Shown: positions 43,083 to 50,906 of the stretch, one piece after another
Position numbering within the stretch: the first letter of the stretch is position 1
Layout of the letters: every line of letters begins with the position of its first letter
Origin: Erythrobacter sp.
GTDB taxonomy: Bacteria; Pseudomonadota; Alphaproteobacteria; Sphingomonadales; Sphingomonadaceae
Direction: 5' to 3'
Assembly: GCA_030148605.1 (NCBI GenBank)
Contig: JASBTD010000011.1
Location: forward strand, 1 to 60,266
DNA length: 60,266 nt
The notes under the pieces: generated by a model
Told to the model about the DNA's origin: nothing
The model's database searches: none
Seen by the model: the letters and a program-made list of their open reading frames with translations, nothing else
Program-made: the position numbers and the translations under genes

Positions 43083-44726
43083 TCATTCCCGTTCAATCTT
43101 TCTTGCGGCCATGACGCCGTTTGTTACTGGCCCTTCGGCTTCAACCAAAAGCCCGTTGCGAAGATCGCTTGGGCTAAGGTCCTCGAAATAAGTGTTATTG
43201 TCATACCTGATCGTCAAAGTTTGAGGGACTGCACCAAACCAATCCTCGACCTTGAGGACATTGACTACAAAACTATTCGTACCGACCGAAGTGATGAGGC
43301 CTTCAACTTCACTGTTGCCATTAGGATCGTCTGACGAATTATCATCAGAACCAGCACAACCACCATCGACCTCAGCAACAGTGATAATGAATGACCCGCT
43401 ATTGTCTGTGTAGCCTTTAAGCTCGAGGTTTGAGCCTGCGCCGAGGCACTGAAGCGATCCCTCCTTAAACACGACACCTGTGAGATCGAACGACCTCCTT
43501 TCTCCGACGTTGATGCCCGAAACGCCCTCAATTTTGAAGATTTCCAAAAGCGCCTGGGCCCCTGTTACGCTGACCACGCGACCTTCGATCTCCGAATATA
43601 CGTCACTGCCGTCATCATTATCTCCGATTGAACCGCTCTTTGCGGCCCCCTCAATCTCGATAACCCTTGCTTGCCAGCTACCGTCTGTGTTCGGGGTCGG
43701 TGTGATATAGGCATCGATCACTTGCCCCACCGCGAGTGAAGCAGCGTTTCCACGCGTGAAGGTGGCCTGCCCAATTGCAAGGACGACGGTCCCTGAAAGG
43801 CGGATGTCTTCCGACTCATAAACTGATACGGAGATGCGGTCACCATTGATCGCGATGATGCGGCCTTCGATTTCAGGTGTTCCCTGGCCATCCGATCTGT
43901 CGCTTAGTTCTTCAGCACTAACTGAAAGTGCTTCAAACGTCGGCGCCGCAAGAGTTCCCGAAATTACCACATCGACTTCAACGAATGATCCAACCGACGG
44001 AGCCCATGCCGAACTAGGCCCTCGATAAGTCGTGTAAGAACCCAAAGCTATCGTGTAGGTACGGCCCAGACGGGTCTCAATGGTGAGCGAGTCATTTGAA
44101 ACAGAACGGACAGTTCCTTCAATCTCTCCGTCACGGGTCGACCACGTGCTCGCATCTTGCTCAGAGGCCAGCACGATGGGGGCTGTAAGCGTGCTTCCCG
44201 ATAGAGAAAAAGACGGCAGGTCAAAATCAATTATCAGCGATCCCGTGCTGGGATTATATCCGCTGAGCGGTACCGATATATAGCCGCCCGCCTCCCTCGC
44301 AATCGAGGCATTAATGGTGCGACCATCGGGCGTGATAAGCTTCGCATCCTGATCAAGATAAATTCGCACATGAGTGGCATCTGTCGGGATGGATATTTTT
44401 TCCACAAACAATCCCGCGCGCTTCAACTGAGTAATATTTACAGTTATAGGAGATTGTTCTGCCGAAAGCGCAAGTTGTTCAGTCGAACCATTTGAAAATG
44501 AAATCTTGCTGATAGTTACCCAAACGGCATCGTACTCGGTAGAAAAATCGTCAGTGATGTAGAGATTTGCATCAACGGACGTTGGGTTGTTTGAGTTATT
44601 GTTATTCACCGACACATCATCGCCGTCGCGGTCAGTGCTATTGTCTTCCCCGCCGCAGGATACAAGCAGCATTCCCAACACAACCATACTTGCAGTGCGC
44701 TTCAGGTTCCGATTCATAATCGACAT
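43083..44726 (-). CDS. Large lipoprotein with DUF4382-like and DUF5666-like repeats
   Basis: 547 aa. The lipobox is MLLVSCGG with the acylated Cys at ~residue 25, followed by an Asp/Asn-rich linker. The N-terminal domain (~45-180: ANLYITDDFSTEYDAVWVTISKISF) resembles DUF4382. Then come four or so repeats of EIEGTVRSVSNDSLTIE / EIEGRIIAINGDRISV / EIEGRVVSVTGAQALLE / EVEGLITSVGTNSFVV, the DUF5666 OB-like unit. It is probably displayed at the outer membrane or periplasm. GAGAG five bases before the ATG at 44,726 decides the start. It is the island's largest non-recombination cargo; function is unknown. Confidence 0.82.
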   Translation of the reverse strand: MSIMNRNLKRTASMVVLGMLLVSCGGEDNSTDRDGDDVSVNNNNSNNPTSVDANLYITDDFSTEYDAVWVTISKISFSNGSTEQLALSAEQSPITVNITQLKRAGLFVEKISIPTDATHVRIYLDQDAKLITPDGRTINASIAREAGGYISVPLSGYNPSTGSLIIDFDLPSFSLSGSTLTAPIVLASEQDASTWSTRDGEIEGTVRSVSNDSLTIETRLGRTYTIALGSYTTYRGPSSAWAPSVGSFVEVDVVISGTLAAPTFEALSVSAEELSDRSDGQGTPEIEGRIIAINGDRISVSVYESEDIRLSGTVVLAIGQATFTRGNAASLAVGQVIDAYITPTPNTDGSWQARVIEIEGAAKSGSIGDNDDGSDVYSEIEGRVVSVTGAQALLEIFKIEGVSGINVGERRSFDLTGVVFKEGSLQCLGAGSNLELKGYTDNSGSFIITVAEVDGGCAGSDDNSSDDPNGNSEVEGLITSVGTNSFVVNVLKVEDWFGAVPQTLTIRYDNNTYFEDLSPSDLRNGLLVEAEGPVTNGVMAARKIERE

Positions 44727-44744
44727 AAAAACTCTCTTTATCAT

Positions 44745-45042
44745 TCTGCGCGATTGCCCAGTGCGACCAACTTCACAATCTCTTGTCAGAACGCGTTAGG
44801 ATCGCCCCCTTCCGATGGCAAGGCGTAAAAAGAGTGTGATTAAGGCGATGTCCGTTGATAATGAGATTGATAGATGATCGCAAATTGCGCTCTCGTAAAC
44901 ATATGTTTTTCATAGCATTTATTGAAGTCTCTGGGGTCACTTGATCGAATGAGGTGGATAATGTGCGACTTTCAATCGGAAAAATAATTGAGTCAAATAT
45001 GTGACAGTAGGCTTTTAATTGGTGCATTATAAGGGCCTTTAC
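44745..45042. other. 298-base A+T-rich intergenic stretch
   Basis: It lies between the lipoprotein start and the 58-aa gene. It contains T/A-rich segments suitable for promoters (for example around 44,900 and 44,980-45,020) but no repeat or gene I can support; an 84-codon open frame here lacks a ribosome-binding site. Confidence 0.5.
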
Positions 45043-45219
45043 TTACTTATGAGCCCGAAATCTCTCATCGTACGTTATGTCTGTTTCGTCAAAGTCGATG
45101 ATCAGATCACGCGTCAAGCCACGAGTGCCAGCCTTCATCAGTTCCAAGCCTCCATCAATGTACAGATCAAACAGACTATCGTGGAGCTGCTTCTGGCTTA
45201 GCATGAGCTTGTCGTTCAT
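45043..45219 (-). CDS. Small protein (58 aa) coupled to the 145-aa gene
   Basis: Read directly as ATG-AAC-GAC to TAA at 45,043. The sequence begins MNDKLMLSQKQLHDSLFD and ends DERFRAHK; it is acidic and helical. Its ATG overlaps the stop of the 145-aa gene (ATGA), strong support for translation. No family is recognised. Confidence 0.6.
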   Translation of the reverse strand: MNDKLMLSQKQLHDSLFDLYIDGGLELMKAGTRGLTRDLIIDFDETDITYDERFRAHK

Positions 45220-45653
45220 CGCGCAATAGCCTTTGCTACCTTCTGAAACTGAACCTCGTCGTTCTGATCACCGTAGACATACCCACGCAACACTCGTTGC
45301 TGGTCAACTGGCGATGGCTCAGATCGCTGATGCTGCTGCAATTGCCCTGAACGCTCCTGTGAACGGTCCTGCGCAGCATTCTGGGATTCTGGGCTATCAT
45401 CACTGCTTGGTGATGCTTCAGGCTGTTTCTGGGCTTTCTGAGGAGCAGGCTTGGATGGCTTCGGCGCAGACGCTTTAGATCGCGGTCGTATCTGCTTCGC
45501 CAGAGATGCATTCCTATCAGCCAGTTTCCCTGACAATTCCCCAGCAACAGACAGAAACAGATCAATGTCCTGCTTGATGACCTTGCTCTCTTCCTCTGCT
45601 GATAGCTGCACCACCAATGCGATCCAGCGTTTCAATTCCTCTCGTGCATCCAT
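45216..45653 (-). CDS. Unknown 145-aa island protein with disordered Pro/Ser/Gln-rich region
   Basis: The N-terminal ~55 residues are helical (MDAREELKRWIALVVQLSAEEE). Residues ~60-120 are low-complexity, rich in Lys, Pro, Ser and Gln. A short C-terminal segment (VLRGYVYGDQNDEVQFQKVAKAI) may be a binding motif. GAGGG ahead of ATG supports the start at 45,653. It is translationally coupled to the downstream 58-aa gene. Function is unknown. Confidence 0.65.
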   Translation of the reverse strand: MDAREELKRWIALVVQLSAEEESKVIKQDIDLFLSVAGELSGKLADRNASLAKQIRPRSKASAPKPSKPAPQKAQKQPEASPSSDDSPESQNAAQDRSQERSGQLQQHQRSEPSPVDQQRVLRGYVYGDQNDEVQFQKVAKAIAR

Positions 45654-45812
45654 CGTGACACCCTCTTTCTGAGTGTATTTATCACGATGAATTAGAAAGC
45701 TGGGTTCGTGCCATCGACAGAACACTCGCTTGGTTCGTCGCAACTGCGGTCGTTGGCGCCTTGGACAGCTTCAGCGATGAGTGACGCGTCAGATTGCAAT
45801 TGAGGAGGATGT

Positions 45813-46076
45813 TCAGCTGAACCAGTAATCGTGCATAGCTCGGAGAAAGTCCGCGTCTGAGGCGGGAAAGCCAGAGGCGGAGCCGATAACTGCATCAATG
45901 CCGCATTGCGGACAGAGCGCGGTTCCGTCCCCATCATCGAGCCATTCGTCTATTTCGCTTGCCGAAAACAATTTGCAGCAGGAGAAACAGGCACAAATCT
46001 CACTTCGTTCGATTTCCGCTCGATGGTTGCCTGCATGTCGATGAGCAGCTTTTAGCATGTCGTAGGATTTATCCAT
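45813..46076 (-). CDS. Small zinc-ribbon cytoplasmic protein
   Basis: 87 aa. Two cysteine pairs, CFSCCKLF and CPQCGID, with EIDEWLDDGDGTALCPQCGIDAVIG between and after, match a widespread family of ~90-aa proteins of unknown function often found as single genes or in mobile DNA. The ATG at 46,076 was chosen; upstream residues in frame are not family-like. Confidence 0.75.
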   Translation of the reverse strand: MDKSYDMLKAAHRHAGNHRAEIERSEICACFSCCKLFSASEIDEWLDDGDGTALCPQCGIDAVIGSASGFPASDADFLRAMHDYWFS

Positions 46077-46224
46077 GGCCAAACATATGATGAAACAATG
46101 AACATGGGCAAGAGAGCGTAAGCGACGGCGTGGTCTGCTCACGCCACTTCATCATTCGTCATAATTTCGGTAGGAATGACAATGGGATGGCGTCATGATT
46201 CATGTGTCAGAAGGAGACATGAAC

Positions 46225-46671
46225 ATGACAACGAACATCCTCAAATCCTTGTCACTGTCGGTTATCCCGACCGTGCAGCGTATGAGCCCCGAACAACATC
46301 GGCGTGCAAAGCTGATCAGCAAACTGGCTGAGCAAAAGCATATCGCTCAAGCGGACCACGATGGCAGCGTGCTGTCGATCACGCGGCGCAAATGGGTCAA
46401 GAACGATCAGGGCGAGAAGGTGCTGATCGACGCCCCCAAGCGCATCAAACGCTGGTGGGTGAATGATGCAGAGGGCAACTGCGTGCTGATCATTCGCTAT
46501 GGCAACAAGGTGATCGAACTGGAGAAGGGCAAGGCAGCTATCGTTGTCGGGAAACCCGACCAACTTGTCCCGACGCTGGATAAGCTCATTGCTGCCGTGA
46601 ACGCTGGCGAGCTTGACGGACATCTGGCACAAATGGGCCTGCGTAGCCCATTGCGCAAAGCTGCAAAGTGA
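46225..46671 (+). CDS. Unknown island protein (possibly DUF6641-like)
   Basis: 148 aa. MTTNILKSLSLSVIP, then SPEQHRRAKLISKLAEQKHIA, then RRKWVKNDQGEKVLIDAPKRIKRWW recalls small proteobacterial proteins annotated DUF6641 (from memory, not verified). AAGGAG lies eight bases before ATG 46,225 and two before ATG 46,219; the former spacing is better. Two island inverted repeats lie inside the coding sequence (46,257 and 46,546). It is positively charged, perhaps nucleic-acid binding. Confidence 0.65.
   Translation: MTTNILKSLSLSVIPTVQRMSPEQHRRAKLISKLAEQKHIAQADHDGSVLSITRRKWVKNDQGEKVLIDAPKRIKRWWVNDAEGNCVLIIRYGNKVIELEKGKAAIVVGKPDQLVPTLDKLIAAVNAGELDGHLAQMGLRSPLRKAAK
46257..46271. repeat. Island inverted repeat, copy 4
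   Basis: GTCGG-TTAT-CCCGAC within the 5' part of the 148-aa gene. Confidence 0.7.
46546..46560. repeat. Island inverted repeat, copy 5
   Basis: GTCGG-GAAA-CCCGAC within the 148-aa gene; a further half site CCCGAC-like sequence (TGTCCCGACG) follows six bases later. Confidence 0.7.
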
Positions 46672-46678
46672 TGTGTGG

Positions 46679-46693
46679 GTCGTGTTACCCGAC
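46679..46693. repeat. Island inverted repeat, copy 6 (one mismatch)
   Basis: GTCGT-GTTA-CCCGAC, seven bases after the 148-aa stop codon. Confidence 0.6.
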
Positions 46694-46719
46694 AATGGCG
46701 ATATTCTGGATATCGTTTG

Positions 46720-46738
46720 TTGTCGGGTAACCCGACAA
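46720..46738. repeat. Island inverted repeat, copy 7 (longest perfect copy)
   Basis: TTGTCGGGT-A-ACCCGACAA, a 19-base perfect palindrome in non-coding DNA near the right end of the island. Confidence 0.8.
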
Positions 46739-46776
46739 GCTGATGGTATGGCGTTGAGATGATGGTGTTTTCCGCT

Positions 46777-46792
46777 GTCGCGTCAACCCGAC
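46777..46792. repeat. Island inverted repeat, copy 8 (degenerate)
   Basis: GTCGC-GTCAA-CCCGAC, with one mismatch in the left arm and a five-base spacer, ~100 bases from attR. Confidence 0.5.
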
Positions 46793-46828
46793 CAAGCATC
46801 TGTAATAAGGTCATTTTTCGACAAATTA

Positions 46829-46850
46829 CTATACAACAGGCTATACAACA
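46829..46850. repeat. Direct pair of arm-site-like repeats near the right end
   Basis: CTATACAACA at 46,829-46,838 and again at 46,841-46,850, the same decamer that forms the inverted pair near the left end. The sites lie ~40-60 bases inside the right core, as expected for integrase arm sites. Confidence 0.75.
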
Positions 46851-46888
46851 AGTACACTAATATATTGAAATATAATGGTCTGCAAATT

Positions 46889-46934
46889 ATTCGTAATGAT
46901 GGGGTCACGTGTTCGAGTCACGTAAGCGGCACCA
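46889..46934 (+). pseudogene. 3' half of the disrupted host tRNA-Thr(CGU)
   Basis: Starts at the core ATTCGTAATG, continues through stem TGATG, variable loop, T-arm ACGTG/TTCGAGT/CACGT, acceptor AAGCGGC and ACCA. Joined to the left half at 36,836-36,875 it gives a perfect 76-nt tRNA-Thr with all stems paired. Confidence 0.92.
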
Positions 46935-47039
46935 GTATCCCATCAAACTTAATTGCGAATGAATCGCAATAAATCCTCGACAGTGTGCCGCCCATGCGCC
47001 TATTGCGCTTGCCGATCTTCAAAAGTCGGGAATGCAGGA

Positions 47040-48071
47040 ATGTCGATAAAGCGCTCATTGAAACAGGGAATGGCATGTTTTGCAGCGGCGCTGCTTGCCA
47101 GTTGCACAGGCGGTGAAACGGAGCCTGACCCTGACAAACTGGTGATTTATTCATCGCGTCACTACGATTCCGACTACGCGCTCTACAAGGCATTTGAAGA
47201 GGCCAAGGGGGTCACCGTTGAAGTGATTGAAGCTGACGGTGATCTGTTGATCGAACGCGTCAGGGCAGACGGCGCATCCAATCCACCCGATGTCATCATT
47301 ACCGTCGATTCAGGGCGGCTTTGGCGTGCCGATCAGGAAGGTCTGTTTGCGCCAGCTGAGTCCGAGTTCCTCAACGAACGCATCCCTGCTTCAATGCGTC
47401 ATGCGGACGGTCACTGGTATGGCCTCTCAAGCCGTGCGAGAGTGATTGTATACGCTCGTGATCGTGTCGATGCCGATGCGTTGGCAGGGTATGAGAGCCT
47501 TGCAGATCCCGCATTTGAAGGGCGTGTATGCGCCCGCTCGTCAGGCAATATCTACAACATCTCTTTGTTGGCAGCTCTGATCGACCGCTGGGGTGAGACA
47601 AGGGCGCAGGATTGGGCCTCAAAAGTTGCCGCCAATTTCGCACGTGCTCCGCAAGGCGGCGATAGCGACCAGATTCGCGCAGTCGCAGCCGGTGAATGCG
47701 ATGTAGCCTTGGTCAATCACTATTACTTCGCGCGGATGGCGCGCAGCGAAGAGGATGATGTCAGCGGCCTGGCCGTTTTCTGGCCTGAGGCATCGCCGGG
47801 CGTGCACGTGAATATCTCTGGCGCAGGTGTTGCCAGCGGTGCGCGCAACCCTGAACTCGCGCTCAGCTTCATCGAGTTCGCTGCATCGGATGAAGGACAA
47901 CGCCTGTTTCCCGAACTTACCAACGAATACCCGGCGGTCACCAGCGTGAGCTATAGCAACGATGTACTTGATGCGATGGGCAAGTTCACGGCCGATCCGC
48001 TTTCCGGATCAGTGATCGGCGGTAATCAGGAACTGGCCCAGCGAGTATTCGACCGCGCCGGATGGCCTTGA
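47040..48071 (+). CDS. fbpA: Fe(III) ABC transporter substrate-binding lipoprotein
   Basis: 343 aa. The lipobox ALLASCTGG places the protein in the periplasm on a lipid anchor. The mature part begins KLVIYSSRHYDSDYALYKAFEE, typical of the FbpA/FutA class. The adjacent tyrosines in LVNHYYFARM are likely ferric ligands. The ATG at 47,040 follows AGGA. It is the first gene of fbpABC and directly borders the right end of the island, so insertion may have replaced its upstream region. Confidence 0.87.
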   Translation: MSIKRSLKQGMACFAAALLASCTGGETEPDPDKLVIYSSRHYDSDYALYKAFEEAKGVTVEVIEADGDLLIERVRADGASNPPDVIITVDSGRLWRADQEGLFAPAESEFLNERIPASMRHADGHWYGLSSRARVIVYARDRVDADALAGYESLADPAFEGRVCARSSGNIYNISLLAALIDRWGETRAQDWASKVAANFARAPQGGDSDQIRAVAAGECDVALVNHYYFARMARSEEDDVSGLAVFWPEASPGVHVNISGAGVASGARNPELALSFIEFAASDEGQRLFPELTNEYPAVTSVSYSNDVLDAMGKFTADPLSGSVIGGNQELAQRVFDRAGWP

Positions 48072-48083
48072 TCGGGGAAGTTC

Positions 48084-49703
48084 TTGCCAGTCGCTAGCGT
48101 CTCTTCGGCTGAAATATCCGCTGCAAGGCCGATTGCCGCGCGTCTTCTTGACCCGGCAATGCTCGGGGCACTTCTTGCGGCTGTGTTTGGCTTGCCACTG
48201 CTGGCATTGCTGGTCTTGGCGGCGTCGGGCAGCGGCGAATATCTGGCCCATATCGCCTCCACTCGCCTGACAGAATTTTCGCGCAGTTCAGCACTGCTTG
48301 CGATCCTCTCTGGCGCGGTAGCGGCGATCATCGGTGTGAGCTGCGCCTGGATAGTCACGCGGTTCGAATTTGCCGGTCGCAAGCTGTTCGAATGGCTGCT
48401 TATCCTGCCGCTTGCGATGCCGGGATATGTCGCTGCCTATTCATGGTATGCGTTGACCGCACCCGGAAGCCGGCTTGAACAATTGATTGGTATCGACTTG
48501 CCCACGGTCTCGGGCATCGCAGGTGCTGCCTTCATCTTTGCATTCACGCTCTACCCATATGTTTTCCTGTTGGCTCGCAATTCGCTTGAAGCACATGGAC
48601 GCTTGAGCTGGGATGTCGCACGCAGCCTTGGGGCCGGACCATGGCAAGCATTTGCCAAAGTCGGCTTGCCGCTGATCTGGCCAGCCGTGGCGGCGGGCAC
48701 TGCGCTTGTCGCGATGGAAGTCCTGGCAGATTATGGCGTCGCAGACTTTCTGGGCGTTTCCACGCTCACTGTCGGGATTGTGCGGGCGTGGTCGTCTTTT
48801 GGCGACCCTGCTGCAGCTGCGCAAATTGCGGTGATCCTGTTGTTTGGTGCGCTGATATTCCTCGGCGTGGAAAGGGGAGCACGCGGCCGCCGCCAATTTG
48901 TTTCAGGCGAGGCCGAAGGCCTGCAATCGGCGCGAACCCCGCTTAGCGGGGCGAATTCGCTGGCCGCAATCTTGGTTTGCGTGATCCCGATCACCCTGGG
49001 ACTTGTTGCGCCTGCAGCAAACCTTGCCTGGCTGGCGATCGAGACGCAGCCTGCGCGTTCCATCATGGCCGCGGTCCAAGGCACCGCGCTGCTAGCAACA
49101 ACCTCGGGCTTGCTTGCGATCATAATTGGGCTGACCGCTGCCTTTGCCCTGCGTAGCGGCAGGCCCGCTGCCACAGCTGCGATACGGTTCGTGCAAGCAG
49201 GATATGCCGTTCCCGGAGCGGTCGCAGCGATTGCCATTCTCGCCGCGTTGGTTGTGATCCAGGCAGGCGTGAACTGGATGACTGGTGGAGCGATCCTGAC
49301 GATCACAGGTGGCAGTATCTTTGCCCTGTTGTTCGCATATCAAGCCCGGTTTGCCGCTGTGGCGATCCTGCCATGCGAAAGTGCCTTGGGTAAGGTTCGG
49401 CGCGAGTTGGACGAAGCAGCGCGAAATCTTGGCGCTACCCCGCGTCAGGTTCTCGCCCGTATTCATGTGCCGCTCGCTGCGTCAGGCGTTGCGACCGCTG
49501 GTTTGCTCGTCGGAATTGAGGTGATGAAGGAGCTGCCAGCAACGATGATCTTGCGACCCTTTGATCTGGAAACGCTCGCTGTAGCTGCTCATAATTATGC
49601 GTCGGACGAGAGATTGGCTCAAGCCGCGCTGCCTGCGCTTGTCCTCCTGGCAATTTGCGTGCCCGCTACCGCAGCGCTCAATCTGCTGAGGCCGAACGCA
49701 TGA
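48084..49703 (+). CDS. fbpB: Fe(III) ABC transporter permease (fused double permease)
   Basis: 539 aa from a TTG start preceded by GGGGAAG at good spacing. It contains two binding-protein-dependent permease halves with about twelve membrane helices. EAA-type loops are LEAHGRLSWDVARSLGAGPWQAFAKVGLPL in fragments near residue 175 and EAARNLGATPRQVLARI near residue 455. It forms the inner membrane channel for FbpA-bound iron. Confidence 0.88.
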   Translation: MPVASVSSAEISAARPIAARLLDPAMLGALLAAVFGLPLLALLVLAASGSGEYLAHIASTRLTEFSRSSALLAILSGAVAAIIGVSCAWIVTRFEFAGRKLFEWLLILPLAMPGYVAAYSWYALTAPGSRLEQLIGIDLPTVSGIAGAAFIFAFTLYPYVFLLARNSLEAHGRLSWDVARSLGAGPWQAFAKVGLPLIWPAVAAGTALVAMEVLADYGVADFLGVSTLTVGIVRAWSSFGDPAAAAQIAVILLFGALIFLGVERGARGRRQFVSGEAEGLQSARTPLSGANSLAAILVCVIPITLGLVAPAANLAWLAIETQPARSIMAAVQGTALLATTSGLLAIIIGLTAAFALRSGRPAATAAIRFVQAGYAVPGAVAAIAILAALVVIQAGVNWMTGGAILTITGGSIFALLFAYQARFAAVAILPCESALGKVRRELDEAARNLGATPRQVLARIHVPLAASGVATAGLLVGIEVMKELPATMILRPFDLETLAVAAHNYASDERLAQAALPALVLLAICVPATAALNLLRPNA

Positions 49704-50743
49704 CTGCGATTCCTGATCAAGGGCAAGCCGCCTTGGAGATACGGGAAGTATCCTGCGTCCTTGGCGGAGCAACCATTCTTCGGGATGTCAGCCTCTCAGT
49801 ACAGCCCGGTGAGATCGTGGTTGTGCTGGGCCGGTCGGGTGCAGGAAAGTCCACCTTGTTGCGCACGCTTGCCGGTTTCGAAGCCATTGCACATGGCGAG
49901 ATAACCCTGAAGCAAGGGATCGTTTCATCCCCCGGCGTGATTGTGCCCCCGGAACGGCGCAATATCGGGATCGTCGTGCAGAGCTTTGCGCTATTTCCGC
50001 ATTTGACGGCGATGCAGAATGTGATGTTCGGACTCAAGGACGCTGATCGTGCTGAAACAGCCCGTCGCTGGCTTGAGCGGGTCGGCCTTGGCGATCGCGG
50101 CACCGCCTATCCGCACGAGCTTTCTGGCGGGGAGCAACAACGCATCGCGCTTGCCCGCGCCTTGGCCCGCGAGCCGGAGATCGTCTTGCTCGACGAAGCA
50201 TTCTCCAGCCTGGACCAGCAATTGCGCCAGACTGTGCGTGGCGAGACCAAACAGCTGCTGCGCGAAACGGGAGCAGCTGTGCTCGCTGTGACTCACGATC
50301 CCGACGAAGCCATGGAGCTGGCTGACAGGATCATCGTGATGGATGCTGGCCAGATCCTGCAAGCGGGCCCTCCGGAAGAATTGTATTGGCAGCCGCAAAG
50401 CGTGACCGCAGCCCGGCTGCTGGGTGAGATCAACGTGTTGCGCGGCGAAGTGCGGGAGGGCGTTGCAGCCACCAGCGCCGGCTCTTTCCCAACAGGTGAT
50501 TTGCCGGACGGCATTTCTGTGACCGTGCTTGTCAGGCCTGCTGCAATGCGGTTTCGCGAAGATCCGGCAGGGCCCATCGAAGTTATCGGCCCGCGTTTCC
50601 AGGCCGGCTTTCAACAGCTCGATGTGGTCGGATCGAATGGCGAGCGAATGCGCGTTTCAGCTGGAAACCTGGCTACTGTCGAGGCAGGCACGCGCGGAGT
50701 GGTGGAGCTTTCGGTCAACCGATACTCGCTCCTGCCAGACTGA
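49700..50743 (+). CDS. fbpC: Fe(III) ABC transporter ATP-binding protein
   Basis: 347 aa. Walker A GRSGAGKST, Q-loop IVVQSFALFPHL, signature LSGGEQQR, Walker B EIVLLDEAFSSLD and switch His AVTHDPDEA are intact. A C-terminal TOBE-like domain (~240-345) is present, as in FbpC. The start overlaps the fbpB stop (ATGA). It energises iron uptake. Confidence 0.92.
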   Translation: MTAIPDQGQAALEIREVSCVLGGATILRDVSLSVQPGEIVVVLGRSGAGKSTLLRTLAGFEAIAHGEITLKQGIVSSPGVIVPPERRNIGIVVQSFALFPHLTAMQNVMFGLKDADRAETARRWLERVGLGDRGTAYPHELSGGEQQRIALARALAREPEIVLLDEAFSSLDQQLRQTVRGETKQLLRETGAAVLAVTHDPDEAMELADRIIVMDAGQILQAGPPEELYWQPQSVTAARLLGEINVLRGEVREGVAATSAGSFPTGDLPDGISVTVLVRPAAMRFREDPAGPIEVIGPRFQAGFQQLDVVGSNGERMRVSAGNLATVEAGTRGVVELSVNRYSLLPD

Positions 50744-50906
50744 CAAGCGCAGCTTCGCAAGCCCGGCCTCGCAGCCAGTCCGGCTTCAAGCCCTGTCAAC
50801 TTTGTTGAGAGGCCAGTGGAAAAATCAGTTTGTCGAATTCCTGTAATATGCGTTAGCATGTCCCCAGAGCCGCAATAGCGGCCTGGGGATTATGGGAGAG
50901 GGTTCA

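Larger units (their letters stand above)
36866..46898. mobile_element. ~10-kb integrative island inserted in the anticodon loop of tRNA-Thr
   Basis: Bounded by a 10-base direct repeat ATTCGTAATG (36,866-36,875 and 46,889-46,898). Flanking sequences form the two halves of one tRNA-Thr. Inside are an integrase next to the left end, an intact substitute tRNA-Thr, an AAA+ ATPase, a second small tyrosine recombinase, a lipoprotein and several unknown genes. Codon use and base composition differ visibly, with A+T-rich intergenic stretches at 41.9-42.4 and 44.8-45.0 kb. No conjugation or capsid genes are seen, so it needs help to move or is sedentary (inference). Confidence 0.9.

Noticed and set aside
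44773..45027. 84-codon minus-strand frame
   Set aside because: A+T-rich intergenic sequence, no ribosome-binding site and atypical composition.
45019..45201. 60-codon plus-strand frame
   Set aside because: Antisense to the 58-aa gene, which has the better evidence (ATGA coupling).
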